Part shown: one piece after another, positions 35,815 to 47,719 of the stretch
Position numbering within the stretch: position 1 is the first letter of the stretch
Layout of the letters: every line of letters begins with the position of its first letter
DNA from: Notamacropus eugenii
Taxonomy: Eukaryota > Chordata > Mammalia > Diprotodontia > Macropodidae
DNA length: 64,000 bases
Direction: 5' to 3'
NCBI RefSeq assembly: GCF_028372415.1
Contig: NC_092875.1
Span: forward strand, 413,614,239-413,678,238
Notes under the pieces: generated by a model
Databases searched by the model: none
What the model was told of the DNA's origin: nothing
The model's input: the letters and a program-made list of their open reading frames with translations, nothing else
Made by a program: the position numbers and the translations under genes

Positions 35815-36125
35815 CACATATTTAAAACTGGAAGAGATGATCTAATTCAATTCCCTTGACAGCTGAAGAAGTCAAGTCACAGAGGAGTTACCTAACTGCC
35901 CAACATCACAAGGTAACACAGAGCTTGAATTCACAGCCATGTCTTCTGACCGTAGTGTTCTTTTCATCTGAGTTCCAGTATGAACTCTGTTGCTTAAGAC
36001 TCTATAACCTTAGACAAATTACTGAATCTCTCTGAGCCTCAGTTTCCCCCTCTATAAACTGAGCATAATGATATTTGAAATACCTGACCTATAGGATCAT
36101 AGGGGAAACCAAATTAGGTAATGTG
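35815..36125 (+). repeat. Two adjacent SINEs (CORE-SINE, then tRNA-like SINE)
   Basis: 35815-35960 has 'aaaactggaagagatgatc', 'gtcacagaggagttacc' and 'gagcttgaattcacagcc'. 35962-36125 has 'ttagacaaattactgaatc', 'gcctcagtttccccctc' and 'tataaactgagcataatg'. Confidence 0.7.
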
Positions 36126-36433
36126 TTAAAAGATTTATCAGGGTAAACTGTTGCATATGCAGAGGTCATTTTATTATTTTTATTGCCAAGATATAAGCAG
36201 TCATCTTTTCCTAAATTCATTGATGTTAGTCTATTTTGTATTTTTCTGTGTACTCAGCACCTACATCAAGCTGTCCTTAGTATTCTTTGAATATACATAT
36301 ACACATGCACACACACGACAGATAAAGCATTTATTAAGGGTTTATTATATGCTAGGCATAGTACGGAGGGGAGAGACTATATCTATAATCTAGAAAGGCA
36401 GTTCTGAAAAATGCATGCCATTGCTAACAAAAG

Positions 36434-36451
36434 TGACCAGAAGAGGGAGTG
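36434..36451 (+). promoter_or_regulatory. CTCF-like motif (candidate)
   Basis: TGACCAGAAGAGGGAGTG agrees with the CTCF consensus TGGCCAGCAGAGGGCGCT at most core positions and points toward HCN1. By-eye match only. Confidence 0.3.
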
Positions 36452-37139
36452 TAAGTAGATCAGTGTAAATTCATCACCATTTTTGAAACAAACACGAAAC
36501 AACCTGTATCTTGCCTCATAGTCAGATAAAAGCAAAAATCGATGGTGAAGGTGCTACCAATTGTTGCTGACTCAGAAAAGGGGAAACTCTTAACCCCTAC
36601 GTTATAATCCCTTTCAGCAGACTTTGTTGACTCATTCCTGCAGTCTGCAAAATTTATAATCCTATTTTACAAGAGCATACTACTCTTTTCCTAGCATTTT
36701 CCTGTGGATGAAAATCTATTGGGATAACTTTGAACTGACAAGAAAAAATGGAATTCCCTGGATTTTTGTGGTTTGGAACCTTTGTAAGAGGTGTTAAAAT
36801 CCTTTAGATCATCCTATGTAGAAATGAACCATGGAATTGTAAAGCAAGCACATATAGTTTGAACATAAAGGCACATGGAAGCATAACTTGAGATTGAGTA
36901 ACGTATTTGTTATTCACTGGGAAACAACAAAGTTGAATTGACAGAACACCTGGATTATTTTCAAAGTTAAGGTGCCAGGTCTCATTTGACCTAAAGAGTC
37001 AAAGCTCCAAAATGAGTCAGGTTTTAAAAACAGTGACTGAAATCTTTAAAAAATAGCCTTTACAAATATACATATCTTACAGTTATTAACACCAGCCAAA
37101 CAAGCTACCAACAACATTGCATTAACTTTCCAGGGATAT

Positions 37140-37530
37140 TATGAGATGAATGAATAAAGCATATTAAGTTCCTAAACATGTGCAAAGTACCTTACAAAGA
37201 GTGAAGATGCAAATAGGGAAAAAACAGACAAGACTCTCCCTTCTCTTAAGGAGCTCACATTCTAATTGGTGGAGGCAATACACATGAGGAATATTGGCTG
37301 CAAATCATATGTAAAGGCCCCTTTCTGAGTCAGAAAGGATGGTTTCAATGCCTGGCTCTAATATTCACTAGGTGTGTAACCTTGGACAAGGACAAATTAC
37401 TTAACCTTTGACCCTCAGCTTTCTCATCTGTTAAATAAAGATAATACTAACACCTATAATGCTGACTTTACAGGATTATTGGGAGAAACAAAATGAGATA
37501 ATCTATAGAAAGTGCTTTGTAAATGTTTGT
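37140..37530 (+). repeat. Interspersed repeat followed by tRNA-like SINE
   Basis: 37140-37285 is the 'gcaaagtaccttacaaag.. aaggagctcacattctaat' repeat type. 37320-37530 is a SINE with 'ttcactaggtgtgtaacc', 'ttctcatctgttaaataaag' and 'gtgctttgtaaatgtttg'. Confidence 0.7.
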
Positions 37531-38284
37531 GTTGTTCAAATCAATTTATCAAATACTGCTTGTCAGTTGTTAGTAATTAAGCACAAAAGAAAAAAAATTG
37601 AGTTTCTTGACATTAAAATTAGTGTTCTTTAAACTCTGATGTTTCTTACCTAATTTTAATTCCAGAGATTCTGAGAAATATTTACCTTTTAATCCATTGT
37701 CCCTCTTTCTTCTCTGCCAGCCTCTTTCAGAGGATAAAGATACTTTTTAAACATGTTTTCTTACAAATAAAATGTCTCTGATTTCTACTTCAGGCCTTTT
37801 GAGGGTTCAGATATGTCATATCCTCCATGTCTGGAGGTTTCATTTAAGATTCTTCAGTGAGTTGTCAAACCTCAAGTCTTCCTATCTATCTTTTTGGTCT
37901 CATTTCACATATGCTTACGTCTGCATGGAGATTTTATTTTAGATTCATATTAATCTTCTGCTGCTGCCTGAAATGTGATCTTAACCAGAGTATTAAAGGA
38001 GACAAGGAACAGTTTAAAAGATGCACAGTCTTTGTATATGCTGAAGAACATACATTACTACTACTGATATGACATTCACACGAGATAATACATCAAATTT
38101 ACAGTTTATAATTGATTTTCTCTAAAGATTCTGTGAGTCTGATTCATCTAAAATGCTAGGACATTTTGACACCATCTTCACTGCAAAGTGGCACAGCATT
38201 AAAAGTGATAGCATTTCCATTTACAAAATGACTGAGAAGAAAACTCTCATCTAATTTCTTCTAGTAGAGTTCAATCAATAAACC

Positions 38285-38525
38285 TATAATAATACTAATA
38301 ACTCACATTTATATAGTGTTTTACCAATGTCATCAAGCATTTTCCCTCACAACAACCTTATGAGACAGGTAGGAGAAATAATTATAACCTCTATTTTATA
38401 CAGGAAAGGGCTGAGATTCTGCCAGGTTTTGTGACTTATGCTAGGTCATATATCTGCCCATTAAGTCACCAAACCTAGAGCTGTGAGTTGTCTGAACAAA
38501 TCTAGCACTCTTTCTACTATACCAG
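38285..38525 (+). repeat. CORE-SINE (MIR-like)
   Basis: 'cacatttatatagtgtttt', 'ctcacaacaaccttatgag', 'gtgacttatgctaggtca' and 'tctttctactataccag'. Its 5' part is the same segment from which the 57.7-kb minisatellite unit seems to have grown. Confidence 0.8.
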
Positions 38526-38848
38526 AATGCCTATCAAAATAAATTTTAAAAAATATATGATCAAGTCATAGACTGAGAAGGAGAGATGAGTGGGAGAGGG
38601 CCCTAGTCTAGTGGGGTGGGGTGCAAGATAACATCTGTATAAGAGTATGGGAAAATCATTCCTAAGGACTAGCTTGTACTTCATCTATTCTCTGCTCAGA
38701 GAATTGTGGACTCATAACCCAATTTGATCCAATTTATACCCTGAACCCAAATGTGGAAGAATCAAATAAAGATGGTTCCATGCTCCCCAAAGAACTGACT
38801 CTAGATCAATAACTTTGCTAACACACTAAAATACATTAGTATTTTACA

Positions 38849-38851
<3 letters not shown>

Positions 38852-38921
<70 letters not shown>
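38852..38921. repeat. (TC)35 microsatellite
   Basis: An uninterrupted pyrimidine dinucleotide run, about 2.6 kb upstream of the HCN1 start codon. Such runs can form triplex (H-) DNA. Confidence 0.95.
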
Positions 38922-38923
<2 letters not shown>

Positions 38924-39133
38924 TTACTCAAGAAACCAAAGTTCTTCCTTTTTTTCCCCTTTCTTTGATTCATCCTTCTTCTTGTATTCACTTCCAAGAA
39001 GTCTCAAGTCTCTTCTCCTCAAGAAAACTTGAATTTTGGTCTTCCATAAAAACTCTACCTATCCAAGTCAGCTACAAACAAGTAGCATAAAGAGACCATA
39101 TCTTTGACCTATTTGCAAATTAAAGCCAATCTG

Positions 39134-39184
<51 letters not shown>
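39134..39184. repeat. (TA)n microsatellite
   Basis: TA units with two TG interruptions. Confidence 0.95.
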
Positions 39185-41130
39185 CTTTGTTTTATTAGCA
39201 TTTGCATTTGGTTTTACATACCAATAGGAGAGACCAACAAAATATATTTTAGATTAGACTTTGGAGGAACAAATTATGGAATGCAGTCTGGCTCAATAAA
39301 TGAATTTGTGGTATTATGGAGAAATTCCTGAGAACGATTTTGAGCTCTTAACTTTTGGGTTGCCATAAGAGATATGCACAGACTTTCAAACTCAGCAAAA
39401 CTCCAGCCAAAATAGTTCCTAGTCTGGGTTTAGACCACGTAATATTAATGTTGATGTAAAAAATATTAAGCAGCTGGCTAGAAGAAAAAGAACATCTGTT
39501 TTAATGAAAATTACATTATAATACTACATTTAATTGGCGAGATTTTCCTACATCACTGAAAGATTATTATATTCTTGTCAAAATATGGACTAATGGAAAT
39601 CAAATATTTTAATAAAGTGCAACCCATTTGCATTGTTTATGATTATAAGATCAGAGTTTTTGAGGTTGAGGAGGAAGCTAAAGGAGTTTTCTGTAATAAT
39701 TAAGCAGGTTGCATGTGGTGCTAGGGACTTTCCCAGCAAAAGCTGTAAACCAAGGGAAGCTATTTTCAAGTCATCTCTAGTTTCAGACAATCGATGTTCT
39801 TAACCTCCTCTGTGCCTGTCTAGCACTTACTACTTTGGTAACCTAGTATGTCGTACCATGGACCATATCCTACTTTTTGTCCTGCCTTAAAACTCTTTTT
39901 CCCCCTACAGTAATACGTGAACATTCAGAGTTGGAAGAGACCTTAGCAAACGTTCTATTTCAATCTCTGAAACCCTTCAAGGAATTTTTCTGTAGCATCT
40001 TTTACAACATGGTTGTCCTGTAACTTCTTATAAACTGGTCAAATTTTGGAAATACATAGTCCCAGTTCTTGCTTTCTACTGGGTGCAGTGGTCTTGATTT
40101 AGGTTCAACTGGTCTTTCAATGTGCCTAAAATCATAAGACTTGCTTGCTCAATGTCAAAAATTATCCTACCGTTGACTTTTTATCAATTTATCAAGATAT
40201 CTTGAATTCTGTTATTTGATGGGTGGGAGACAGAATGTGTGTGTAGAGGAGACAGAGAGAGAGAGAGAGAGAGAAAGAGAATGAGAGACAGAGACTAAGA
40301 GACAGACAGACAGAGAGAATAATTTGTCCTTTCCTCTCCAGTGTCCCATGATATATATATTTTTTTCATTTGGCACTTCTAATATGCTATATGAATACTT
40401 TTTTTTTTCTTTCCTTATATAGGTCTTACATTCTGACTGCTTTCTCAGCCATTTTACAAATGTGCTGAAAGAGCCTCTATTTCTGAGTGTGGCTTAGGTG
40501 AATATTGGCCAGCCAACACATGCCCCTTAGTGTGTCATTGCTTACATAACTCACTTGTAAAGATAGGTCAGTGAAGGATTGGTCTCCACCATCCATTTTT
40601 TCCCCTTATGGTGGCTATAGAAAAATGGATCCCAATTACTAGTTGTTTTGACCCTGGTAAGAGAAAAGATCCTTTCTTTGATGATAAGAACTATTCTAAC
40701 ACAAATAGGAGGCAGTATAAGGAGATCAGTCGTCTGTTCCCTATTACAGGTCCTTAATCTGTAAAACCACAAGCAGCTGGTCACATAAGGTCATCCAGTG
40801 CTAGTCCTTTCACCCTCTTGCCCTCTTCCACTTTCTGTGACAGGCTGGGTTGGATCTGCCATCCCAGCAGCTTCCATGCCACTCTCTCAAAGCTCCCTCT
40901 TACACCAAGTTCCCTTTACACACAGTGTTCCTCTCACACACGCCCAGGCTCTCTCTGTCTCTAACACTGCTCAAACATTCTGCCTTAGACTCCCAGCCAG
41001 CCGTACACGCCCTGTGTGTGTGTGGCTCTCGCTCTAACAGAAACCCACAGAGAAGCCCACGGATACGTGCGCTCTCGTCCAGGACCCGCTTCTTTCTCTC
41101 GCTCCAACACGCAGATACAAACTGTCTCAC
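39185..41130. other. HCN1 proximal 5' flank, repeat-poor
   Basis: No LINE or SINE was recognised. A GA-rich run lies at 40250-40320 and a CT-rich, increasingly CpG-containing stretch at 40800-41130. The transcription start of HCN1 may lie in the last part, but no TATA box or initiator can be pinned down. The frame pair at 40798-41224 is not a known protein. Confidence 0.5.
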
Positions 41131-41139
41131 AACATTGAA

Positions 41140-41224
41140 ATGTAAGGGGGAGGGGGGGGGGCGGAATCTTCAAGGACTCCTGAGCTCAATGTCACGCACG
41201 GAAGGAGTCCGGGAAAAGTGCTGA
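41140..41224 (+). promoter_or_regulatory. Possible HCN1 upstream start codons (uORFs) and GC box
   Basis: ATG at 41140 is followed at once by TAA, and ATG at 41189 opens an 11-codon frame ending in TGA at 41222-41224. No other ATG occurs before the main start. A G run at 41152-41161 followed by CGG forms an Sp1/KLF-type GC box. These matter only if transcription starts upstream of them, which cannot be seen. Confidence 0.35.
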
Positions 41225-41543
41225 AAGAAGGGAGGGAGCCAAAGGAGAGGGCTCCTTTCCACCAGCAGAGGGCAGCCGAAGGGAAGAGAGCGCGGAGCGA
41301 GCGAGGCAGCCGAAGCAGCAGCCCAGCGAGGCAGGCTGGAGAGAGGCAAGAGACTGGCTTCCGCTCGGCTCGCTCTGTCGGCGGCGGGAGCAGCGGCAGA
41401 AACGCCGCGGCGGCGGCGGGAGCCGGACGGGGAGCCCGAGCGAGCGGGGCGGCGAGCCTCGGCTCCCTTCTGACTTCCCTTCTTCTGCCTTCCCCTTGGG
41501 CGAGCCTGGAGCTCCGCTCCCCCACCGACCACGTCCTCCGAGC

Positions 41544-41974
41544 ATGGAAGGCGCCGGGAAGCCCAACTCCTCGTCCAGCAGCCGGGACGACGGCAATAGC
41601 GTCTTCCCCGTGAAGCCCCCCTCCTCCGGGCCCGGGGCCGCGGGGTCCGCGGCAGAGAAGACCCTGGGCAGCCCCCCGGGGGGCGGCGGCGGGGGCAGCA
41701 CCAAGGAGCACGGCAACTCCGTGTGCTTCAAGGTGGACGGGGGCAGCAGCGGCAGCGCGGGCGCCGGCGGCGAGGAGCCCGTGGTGGGCTTTGAGGATGC
41801 CGAGGGGCCCCGGCGGCAGTATGGCTTCATGCAAAGGCAGTTCACTTCCATGCTGCAGCCGGGCGTCAACAAATTCTCCCTCCGCATGTTCGGCAGCCAG
41901 AAGGCAGTGGAGAAGGAGCAGGAAAGGGTTAAAACTGCAGGTTTCTGGATTATCCACCCTTATAGTGATTTCAG
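41544..41974 (+). CDS. HCN1: HCN1 exon 1 (partial CDS), hyperpolarization-activated cation channel
   Basis: HCN1 forms tetrameric plasma-membrane channels carrying Na+/K+ 'h-current' in neurons and pacemaker cells. This exon encodes 143 codons plus two bases of the next. Residues 1-8 (MEGAGKPN) and RDDGNSVFP at 14-22 are specific to HCN1 rather than HCN2-4. Residues 23-88 are Gly/Ser/Pro-rich and disordered. Residues 90-144 ([19 protein letters not shown] .. [12 protein letters not shown]) are the conserved HCN domain that precedes membrane helix S1. Start choice: ATG at 41544 in a strong Kozak context (A at -3, G at +4). The exon ends TCAG|GTGAGG. The donor interrupts the codon for R144 after its second base; S1 (FYWDLIM..) would follow from exon 2, outside the window. 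No defect is seen. Confidence 0.97.
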
Positions 41975-41980
41975 GTGAGG
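41975..41980 (+). other. HCN1: HCN1 intron 1 splice donor
   Basis: GTGAGG after CAG is a near-consensus 5' splice site. It lies exactly where human HCN1 exon 1 ends (…YSDFR). The exonic frame would run into TGA immediately after if unspliced. Confidence 0.93.
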
Positions 41981-42424
41981 GGGCGGGGGTCTGGTTCTTG
42001 CCCCACCTTCCCTCAAATCCGCTTCCTCTCTCCTGGGAGGGACGTCGCCCCTTCCCCCCGGGACTGGGCTGGGGGCCGGCGGCGGGGTGGGGTAGTGGTG
42101 TCTGCCGGTGCCATGGCTGGGAGTGCCTCACTTCTCTTCAACTAGTTTCTAGCAAGTCTGGGATAGAACCATTACTTTAATCTCGACCAACTGTTAGGAG
42201 AGCGGTCTCCTTCCCTCCGACTTTAGTGGGGGGGAGGCGAGAGCTACCACAAATCAGAGAGGGTTCAGTGGAAGCAGGGAAAGTTTTACCTGTAGAAGAT
42301 GCAAAGTGTAGAGTACGGGCCAGAGAGATGGCCAGGGCATGTAGCATTTCGCCACACCACTCTGCGTCTGGTTGCTTTTAGTATGCATTCTTCTCAAAGA
42401 TAAATCGTGATCCTCTCTTCCCCT

Positions 42425-42449
42425 CCCCCCCCCCCCCCCCCCCCCCCCC
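42425..42449. repeat. Poly(C) 25-mer
   Basis: An unbroken run of 25 C after CCCT, 450 bp into intron 1. The G-rich complement can form G-quadruplexes and the C strand i-motifs. Length may also be affected by sequencing error. Confidence 0.9.
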
Positions 42450-45400
42450 GCACTGCCCATTACCACCAGGGAAGGAACATGGGACTAAGATAGCCATTTG
42501 TGTGAGGCAGGGGAAGCATGGTGATAAGATTAAGAATATGATATTATGCCTCTTTAGGTCCTTTCAGCAGATCTATATATTTTATATATGTTTATGGGCT
42601 CAGGGTATCTTGCCACCAACTTTCTTTAAGATATGAGTAGGTAACAACAGTCGGACCTTCCGTGGCTTTAGCTTTCAAGAGAATACGAAACCCCGACCCA
42701 AACAGAGCCCCGTGACGCTCAGCACAAGCGTGACAAGAAGCCTCAGGCTCAGATTAAGTTTCCCTGGTTGGGAAAGGGGGAGTTTCCAAAGTCCCCCTAG
42801 TGAGACAGAGCAACACCCTTATATGACCTTGACTACAAATCTGGCTCAACTTAAGAAATCTTGTTCTATCTTCTCCCCAGGTTACCTAACTTAAGATAAA
42901 CCTGGGGAAAGAAGAGAGGGAAAGATGCAGGGTGTTAAACTCTTCTGCTAGTGTAAAATTCAAGCCAAGGACAACGCTTCCTGGTCTTGGCATTGTAGAA
43001 ATGTTCTCTTCACGTCCGTCTGGAGATAGTCGAGCTAAGGTCGTGAAACAAGATCCTCTTATTAGTGTGCACACATCCTGCAGTCACTTAGATTGGCTTC
43101 TGAATGCACTGTTGGATTTTCCATTTAATAATGAAAGGTGTTTTAAAAACAACAGCGAAACCACGTAGTTCTTGAGTATCTGTGTCGGTAGATGAGCGGC
43201 AAGAGTTGACTGATTTTAAAAGCGTCAGCATTTGTTTTTTGGTTGGCAGGAGATTAAAAACAACTCCACTCAGATCCGTTGATTGTAAATGTAAGCAATT
43301 TGTTTTTAATAACTAGTTTGTGGAAAGACATGTTAGTGTGTCGCCTCAGCCACTTTGGAGGTCTAAAAAAGAAAGCCACTTGTGAAAACGAAGGGAAAGA
43401 ATTTTAAATCTAAGCTAAATAGGAGCTGTCCACAGTTCTGAATGGCAGTAGCTGTGGAAAATTCGGCCCACAGCCAAGCAAAACCTTAGAATTGCCTTTG
43501 CCTTCCGAGAAATTTATAGCATCTCAGAAATTAGTGACATCTTTTATCTATGTATAGCGATATGAGCTTGCGTATGTGTATGATATTCTGGGAATGATTT
43601 TGGAAAGGACATAGATGAAACTGTAGAAAGAAGTGTTAGGATTCATTAACCTTTATGGTAGAGTTCATTAGTAGTTTGCTTAGAAGGATTCTCGCATTGA
43701 ATATGCTGAACAATCAAGTACATTTTCCACATCACAGAGATATATTTCTTGAGTTAAATTTGGAAATGTCCTTGCCTAAAAGGGAAAAGGATTATCATGT
43801 TTTATTTCATAAAAGGGTACTGAAGAAGAAAAAAAAACACGACAAAATATTATCTCTCCTTAAATTAAAATGTACAATTTTTTGTGTATACAAGCTTTTA
43901 AAAATGGAACTGGTACCAATCCAGTGTAAGTAGCAAGAATATAAACATTAACACTTGACTAATCTGCACATTTATATGTAAGTAAGGATGTTACAGTTTT
44001 GAGAGAATAAAACTTTCTGTAAGATCCAGAAAAGACTCGGAGTTATTGGAGACAAGAATGGCATCCCATACTCCAGTGAATGAATGACATACTCAGTATT
44101 TGAGGATTACCAAAGGTTTTTATTTTTAAATGTTGAGATTTTCTTTCCTTTCTAATTTGTTTTGAAATGTCTATAAAAATAGGTAACTTTTCCAATACAA
44201 CAATTCATTGCAGCAACTTTTACTGGAGTAAATGGAATGAGTGTGTTTTTATTACAACTCACTTTCAGAAAATCTGCGTCTAGCTTTGGAAAAAAAGACT
44301 TTGGATTAGGTAGTTTTGAATAAGTGGAAACTGTCATTTTCTGCGGATTTGAATTAAATAATCATTACTCTTCAGATATCAGTTGAACTTATTTGATATT
44401 GACTTATAATATAGTTACTCACTGTATGGTAAGGAGAAAAAATAACTGAAGGTATAATTATGTGAATACTTATTTATGTTTCTTTGGAATATAAAAGTCA
44501 CATAATATTTTAATATATTCTTCCAAAATACTTTCAGCTGTCTCCCTTTTCACCAAACATGGGTAAATAATTTATTTTTTTAAACTCTCCTCCAAAATAA
44601 TCAATACCTGTGACAATACAATAATGTACAATTCAATTTTAGAGTATCTTATAGCACCAGTTATTTAAAAAAATGAAAGCTATATAAGTCCTGAATAAAA
44701 GTCCAAAGTGATAAATTGTAAGGCCTTCCCCTTCTTAGTGCTTTACAGCCCTTAGTAGTAAATAAAGCTATTAGGAAAAGGCATTAATATGGTTTCTTAA
44801 GTGCTTAATTTATTACCATGAAGTAATTTAAACAATAAGAATAATGAAATTTAACAAGTCAGTTGACTTGCCAGTGAGGACTGAAGAGGCATACAAACTA
44901 TGTGCTTATATTTTTAGTGTCCCATTTAAATGACAGGGAGAGACCATGACTCTCAGACTTAATGGACATTGCACACTGCTTTGTGTGCCACCATCCCCTT
45001 GTTCTAGGATGTGCTCCAGACAATTAATATGGATATACTAAAAAAGCTGACATTATCCATTTTGATAGAAATTTTTGCCATTCATACATCTGATGTACTT
45101 TCACCTGTAACAAGAAGGGAGGATGTAGCTATACACATACTGTTAAGTGGGAGTAGCTAGTTCTTTAATTCTGTAGCTTGAGAATCTGAGAGTGGAAAGG
45201 CTATGTCTGATAAGTGATCCTTTCCAACACACAAGTAGGGCAAAAAAAAGCTTATTTTTCCCTCTATAAACATGAGACAAATGATGCTAGCATGGCCTGT
45301 TCTCTTCTCTTCTAAAGAAAGGGAAGTTGCAGATAAGGTTCCTATGATGATAACTAGATGAAAAAACTAGAAAAATTATCTGGCATCTTAATGTTTTATT

Positions 45401-46690
45401 TATAAGAAATTGACATTTGATTAACTGAAATGTTTATTTTGTAGTTTTTATGTACCCTAGGGTATACCATGTTTTAAGTTCTTTAATCCTGAATTGTTTT
45501 GACAGATACCCTGACATTTAAAATGGATTGCAATATTTATACAAATAAATTTGGTTTTGACCATTGCTAATTCTCTGGTGACTCTGTGAAAGCCATTGTC
45601 AGTTCTGGGATGCCCATTACTATATTGGATACCATGTAGATATTTTTAAATTAAAAATTCTTTGAATATATCATGCTAACAAATAGTGCTCTGATAAGGT
45701 AGGTAGACTGATGTCATAACTTCTTAATTCCTTCCAGTGCTTTTCATTAACTAGTAGGAACTCTGGTGTGAAAAGCTTATTGTGTACTACATAAACACTC
45801 CAGAGGCTGTGATTCATTTCCTGATGCATGTTGCCACCATTCCTGGCACTCTGATTCTGTATTGTATCACAGCCAATCCTGTGTTAATGCTGGAATTCTC
45901 CATCACTGGTGTGTACATCAGGGAAGGGAAGTTCCACCTACATTACGCAGCTCAGTCATAAAGGGAGCACTTTTTTTTTTTCCAGGAGCCTCTCACAGAA
46001 AACAATTCAACCTTCTGGGGTTTAAGGTCTAATTAGCCAACTGTTATACTGTCTTTGCACAGAATGCATACAGTCAGTTCTCTGGAACAGCTCCTTTCAT
46101 TTTCTCACTATCCAGCTTGGGTTACTGAGGGTGGAAACCCGCACAAGTTTTTGTCCTCCTAGAATTTGAATATTCCTACTTATAATTTAAACAAGTGTTT
46201 TAAGTCATTGAATTTATTGACAGTACAAGAAAAATAATGGATTATGTATTTAGCTCAATTAGACTAAAATGCTCAGTGGAGGATATAGGACTTCCATTGG
46301 TTCATAGTTATAAATAGACTTATGGTGAATCTCAAGGACATACTATGTTAGCTAAAACTGTTAAATGGCATAAATTCTGTCACTGTAGTTATACCAAATG
46401 ATTACTTATAAGTAAAGTGACAGTTCTTTTTTTAAAAAGTACTTTCAAATTGTCTTTTTCTCTTGGTCAAATTTTCCACCAACAGGTGTCTCTCCTTTTC
46501 TTTTAAAATGGAAAGAATTGATTAAAATGAAGACTCATCACAAGGTTACGTTTGAAAGGTGGAACTTTGTCATATATAAAATTTTGTTTCAAAAAGTAAA
46601 ATTTTAAAATAATCCCTAATGTATTGCTGGAAAGTATTTTTATTTTTTGATATGTATTTACTGGATTACTATAATCAAGAACACATAGAT
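42450..46690. other. Repeat-poor part of HCN1 intron 1
   Basis: I recognise no SINE, LINE or DNA transposon in about 4.2 kb. The stretch around 45760-45990 has mixed composition unlike simple AT-rich intron sequence. This might hold conserved regulatory elements but there is no direct sign of function. Confidence 0.5.
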
Positions 46691-46696
46691 TATCTA

Positions 46697-46888
46697 GGCC
46701 AAGGGTTCTTCTTTTGCAGTCAGTGAACTTAAAAAAAAATTTTCATGTAATTGATTTTTTTTTTGTAATGCTATGTATATTCTTTTAATGTATTCAAAGG
46801 CATTATTGTGAAAAGGACAGACTTCACTAGGCTGTCAAAAAAGGCCATAACACAAGAAAGGTTAAAAACTCTTGATCTGTTCCAACCT
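46697..46888. mobile_element. Palindromic hAT-like MITE remnant
   Basis: Begins 'caagggttcttcttttgc' and ends 'gaaaggttaaaaactcttg' (decayed inverted ends). Inner blocks 'ggcattattgtgaaaagga' and 'cacaagaaaggtt' are the reverse complement of the copy at 7181-7384. Confidence 0.6.
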
Positions 46889-47719
46889 CTTCACTGTACA
46901 GGGTGAAGAAACTAAGACCTGGGCAGATGAAGTATATTGGCATAAATAGAATAATTCCTCTGCTGATGTTCTGTTTCATTAGGCATGAAAATCATTCTGA
47001 CTTTTCTAATACTTAAAAATAAAAAATTTTACTACTAAGTGGCAAATTGAAGCATTTGTAATAAGATAAATTATGTCAGACTGCTAATGAGAAAGAGAGA
47101 GAACTGAATAGAGCATTCATTCCTTACCTGATATTCCAGTACTCCAGAGTAAATAAATGGCGATATATGAATTAGGTGGACACCATATATTTTATGAGCA
47201 CATTTAAGGGTAATGAGGAAAAAACTGCATATATTATTTTCAGTTGAACTAGACACTTGAGTTTCACTTCTAAAAATAAATTTCTTTGTGGAGACAATTT
47301 GGTTTGAAGCCTACCATTAGGTGTTCAGAGATTCAGAGAAAATTTTTCATTTTTTCACTTATACTCTAGGACCCTCTATCTTGTTCTATCCAAAACTTCC
47401 CAGGCCCTGAAATTTGTTCAGTTATTTTTCCCTTCCATTTGTGCTACCTGTAAAACAAAATTAAAAAAAAAATCTATCTTTCAAGGGAAGTCTGTGAAAT
47501 TATCTAATGCTGTTGTAGCTCAGGCATATATCTGAAAATGAGACACAGATGAAGGTTGGATTAACACAGTCAAAGCCAAGAAAGTTGAACCATTATCTGA
47601 TTAATTTTAGCAATGGGAAAAGCCAAAAAAAAAAATCTAACATAGATTATTCTGTTCAGATTCACTTGATTATTATTCCATATTTTTCATACATACAATC
47701 TTGTATATGGATCACTTCA

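Larger units (their letters stand above)
41270..42110. promoter_or_regulatory. HCN1: CpG island of the HCN1 promoter and exon 1
   Basis: Dense CpG, including CGG repeats at about 41404-41420 and many GCGAG/GGCGG blocks. It is in sharp contrast to the AT-rich flanks. It covers the 5' UTR, the whole coding part of exon 1 and the first ~135 bp of intron 1. TATA-less CpG-island promoters are usual for such neuronal channel genes. The exact transcription start is not visible. Confidence 0.85.

Noticed and set aside
41218-41613. 131-codon plus-strand frame overlapping the HCN1 start
   Set aside because: It begins at GTG, is in a different frame from HCN1, has low-complexity composition and lies mostly in the 5' UTR.
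41127-42131. 334-codon minus-strand frame across the CpG island (plus shorter ones at 41170-41532 and 41192-41887)
   Set aside because: It is antisense to HCN1 exon 1. Long frames arise from GC-rich sequence with few stops, and composition is Pro/Ala/Gly/Arg noise with no domain.
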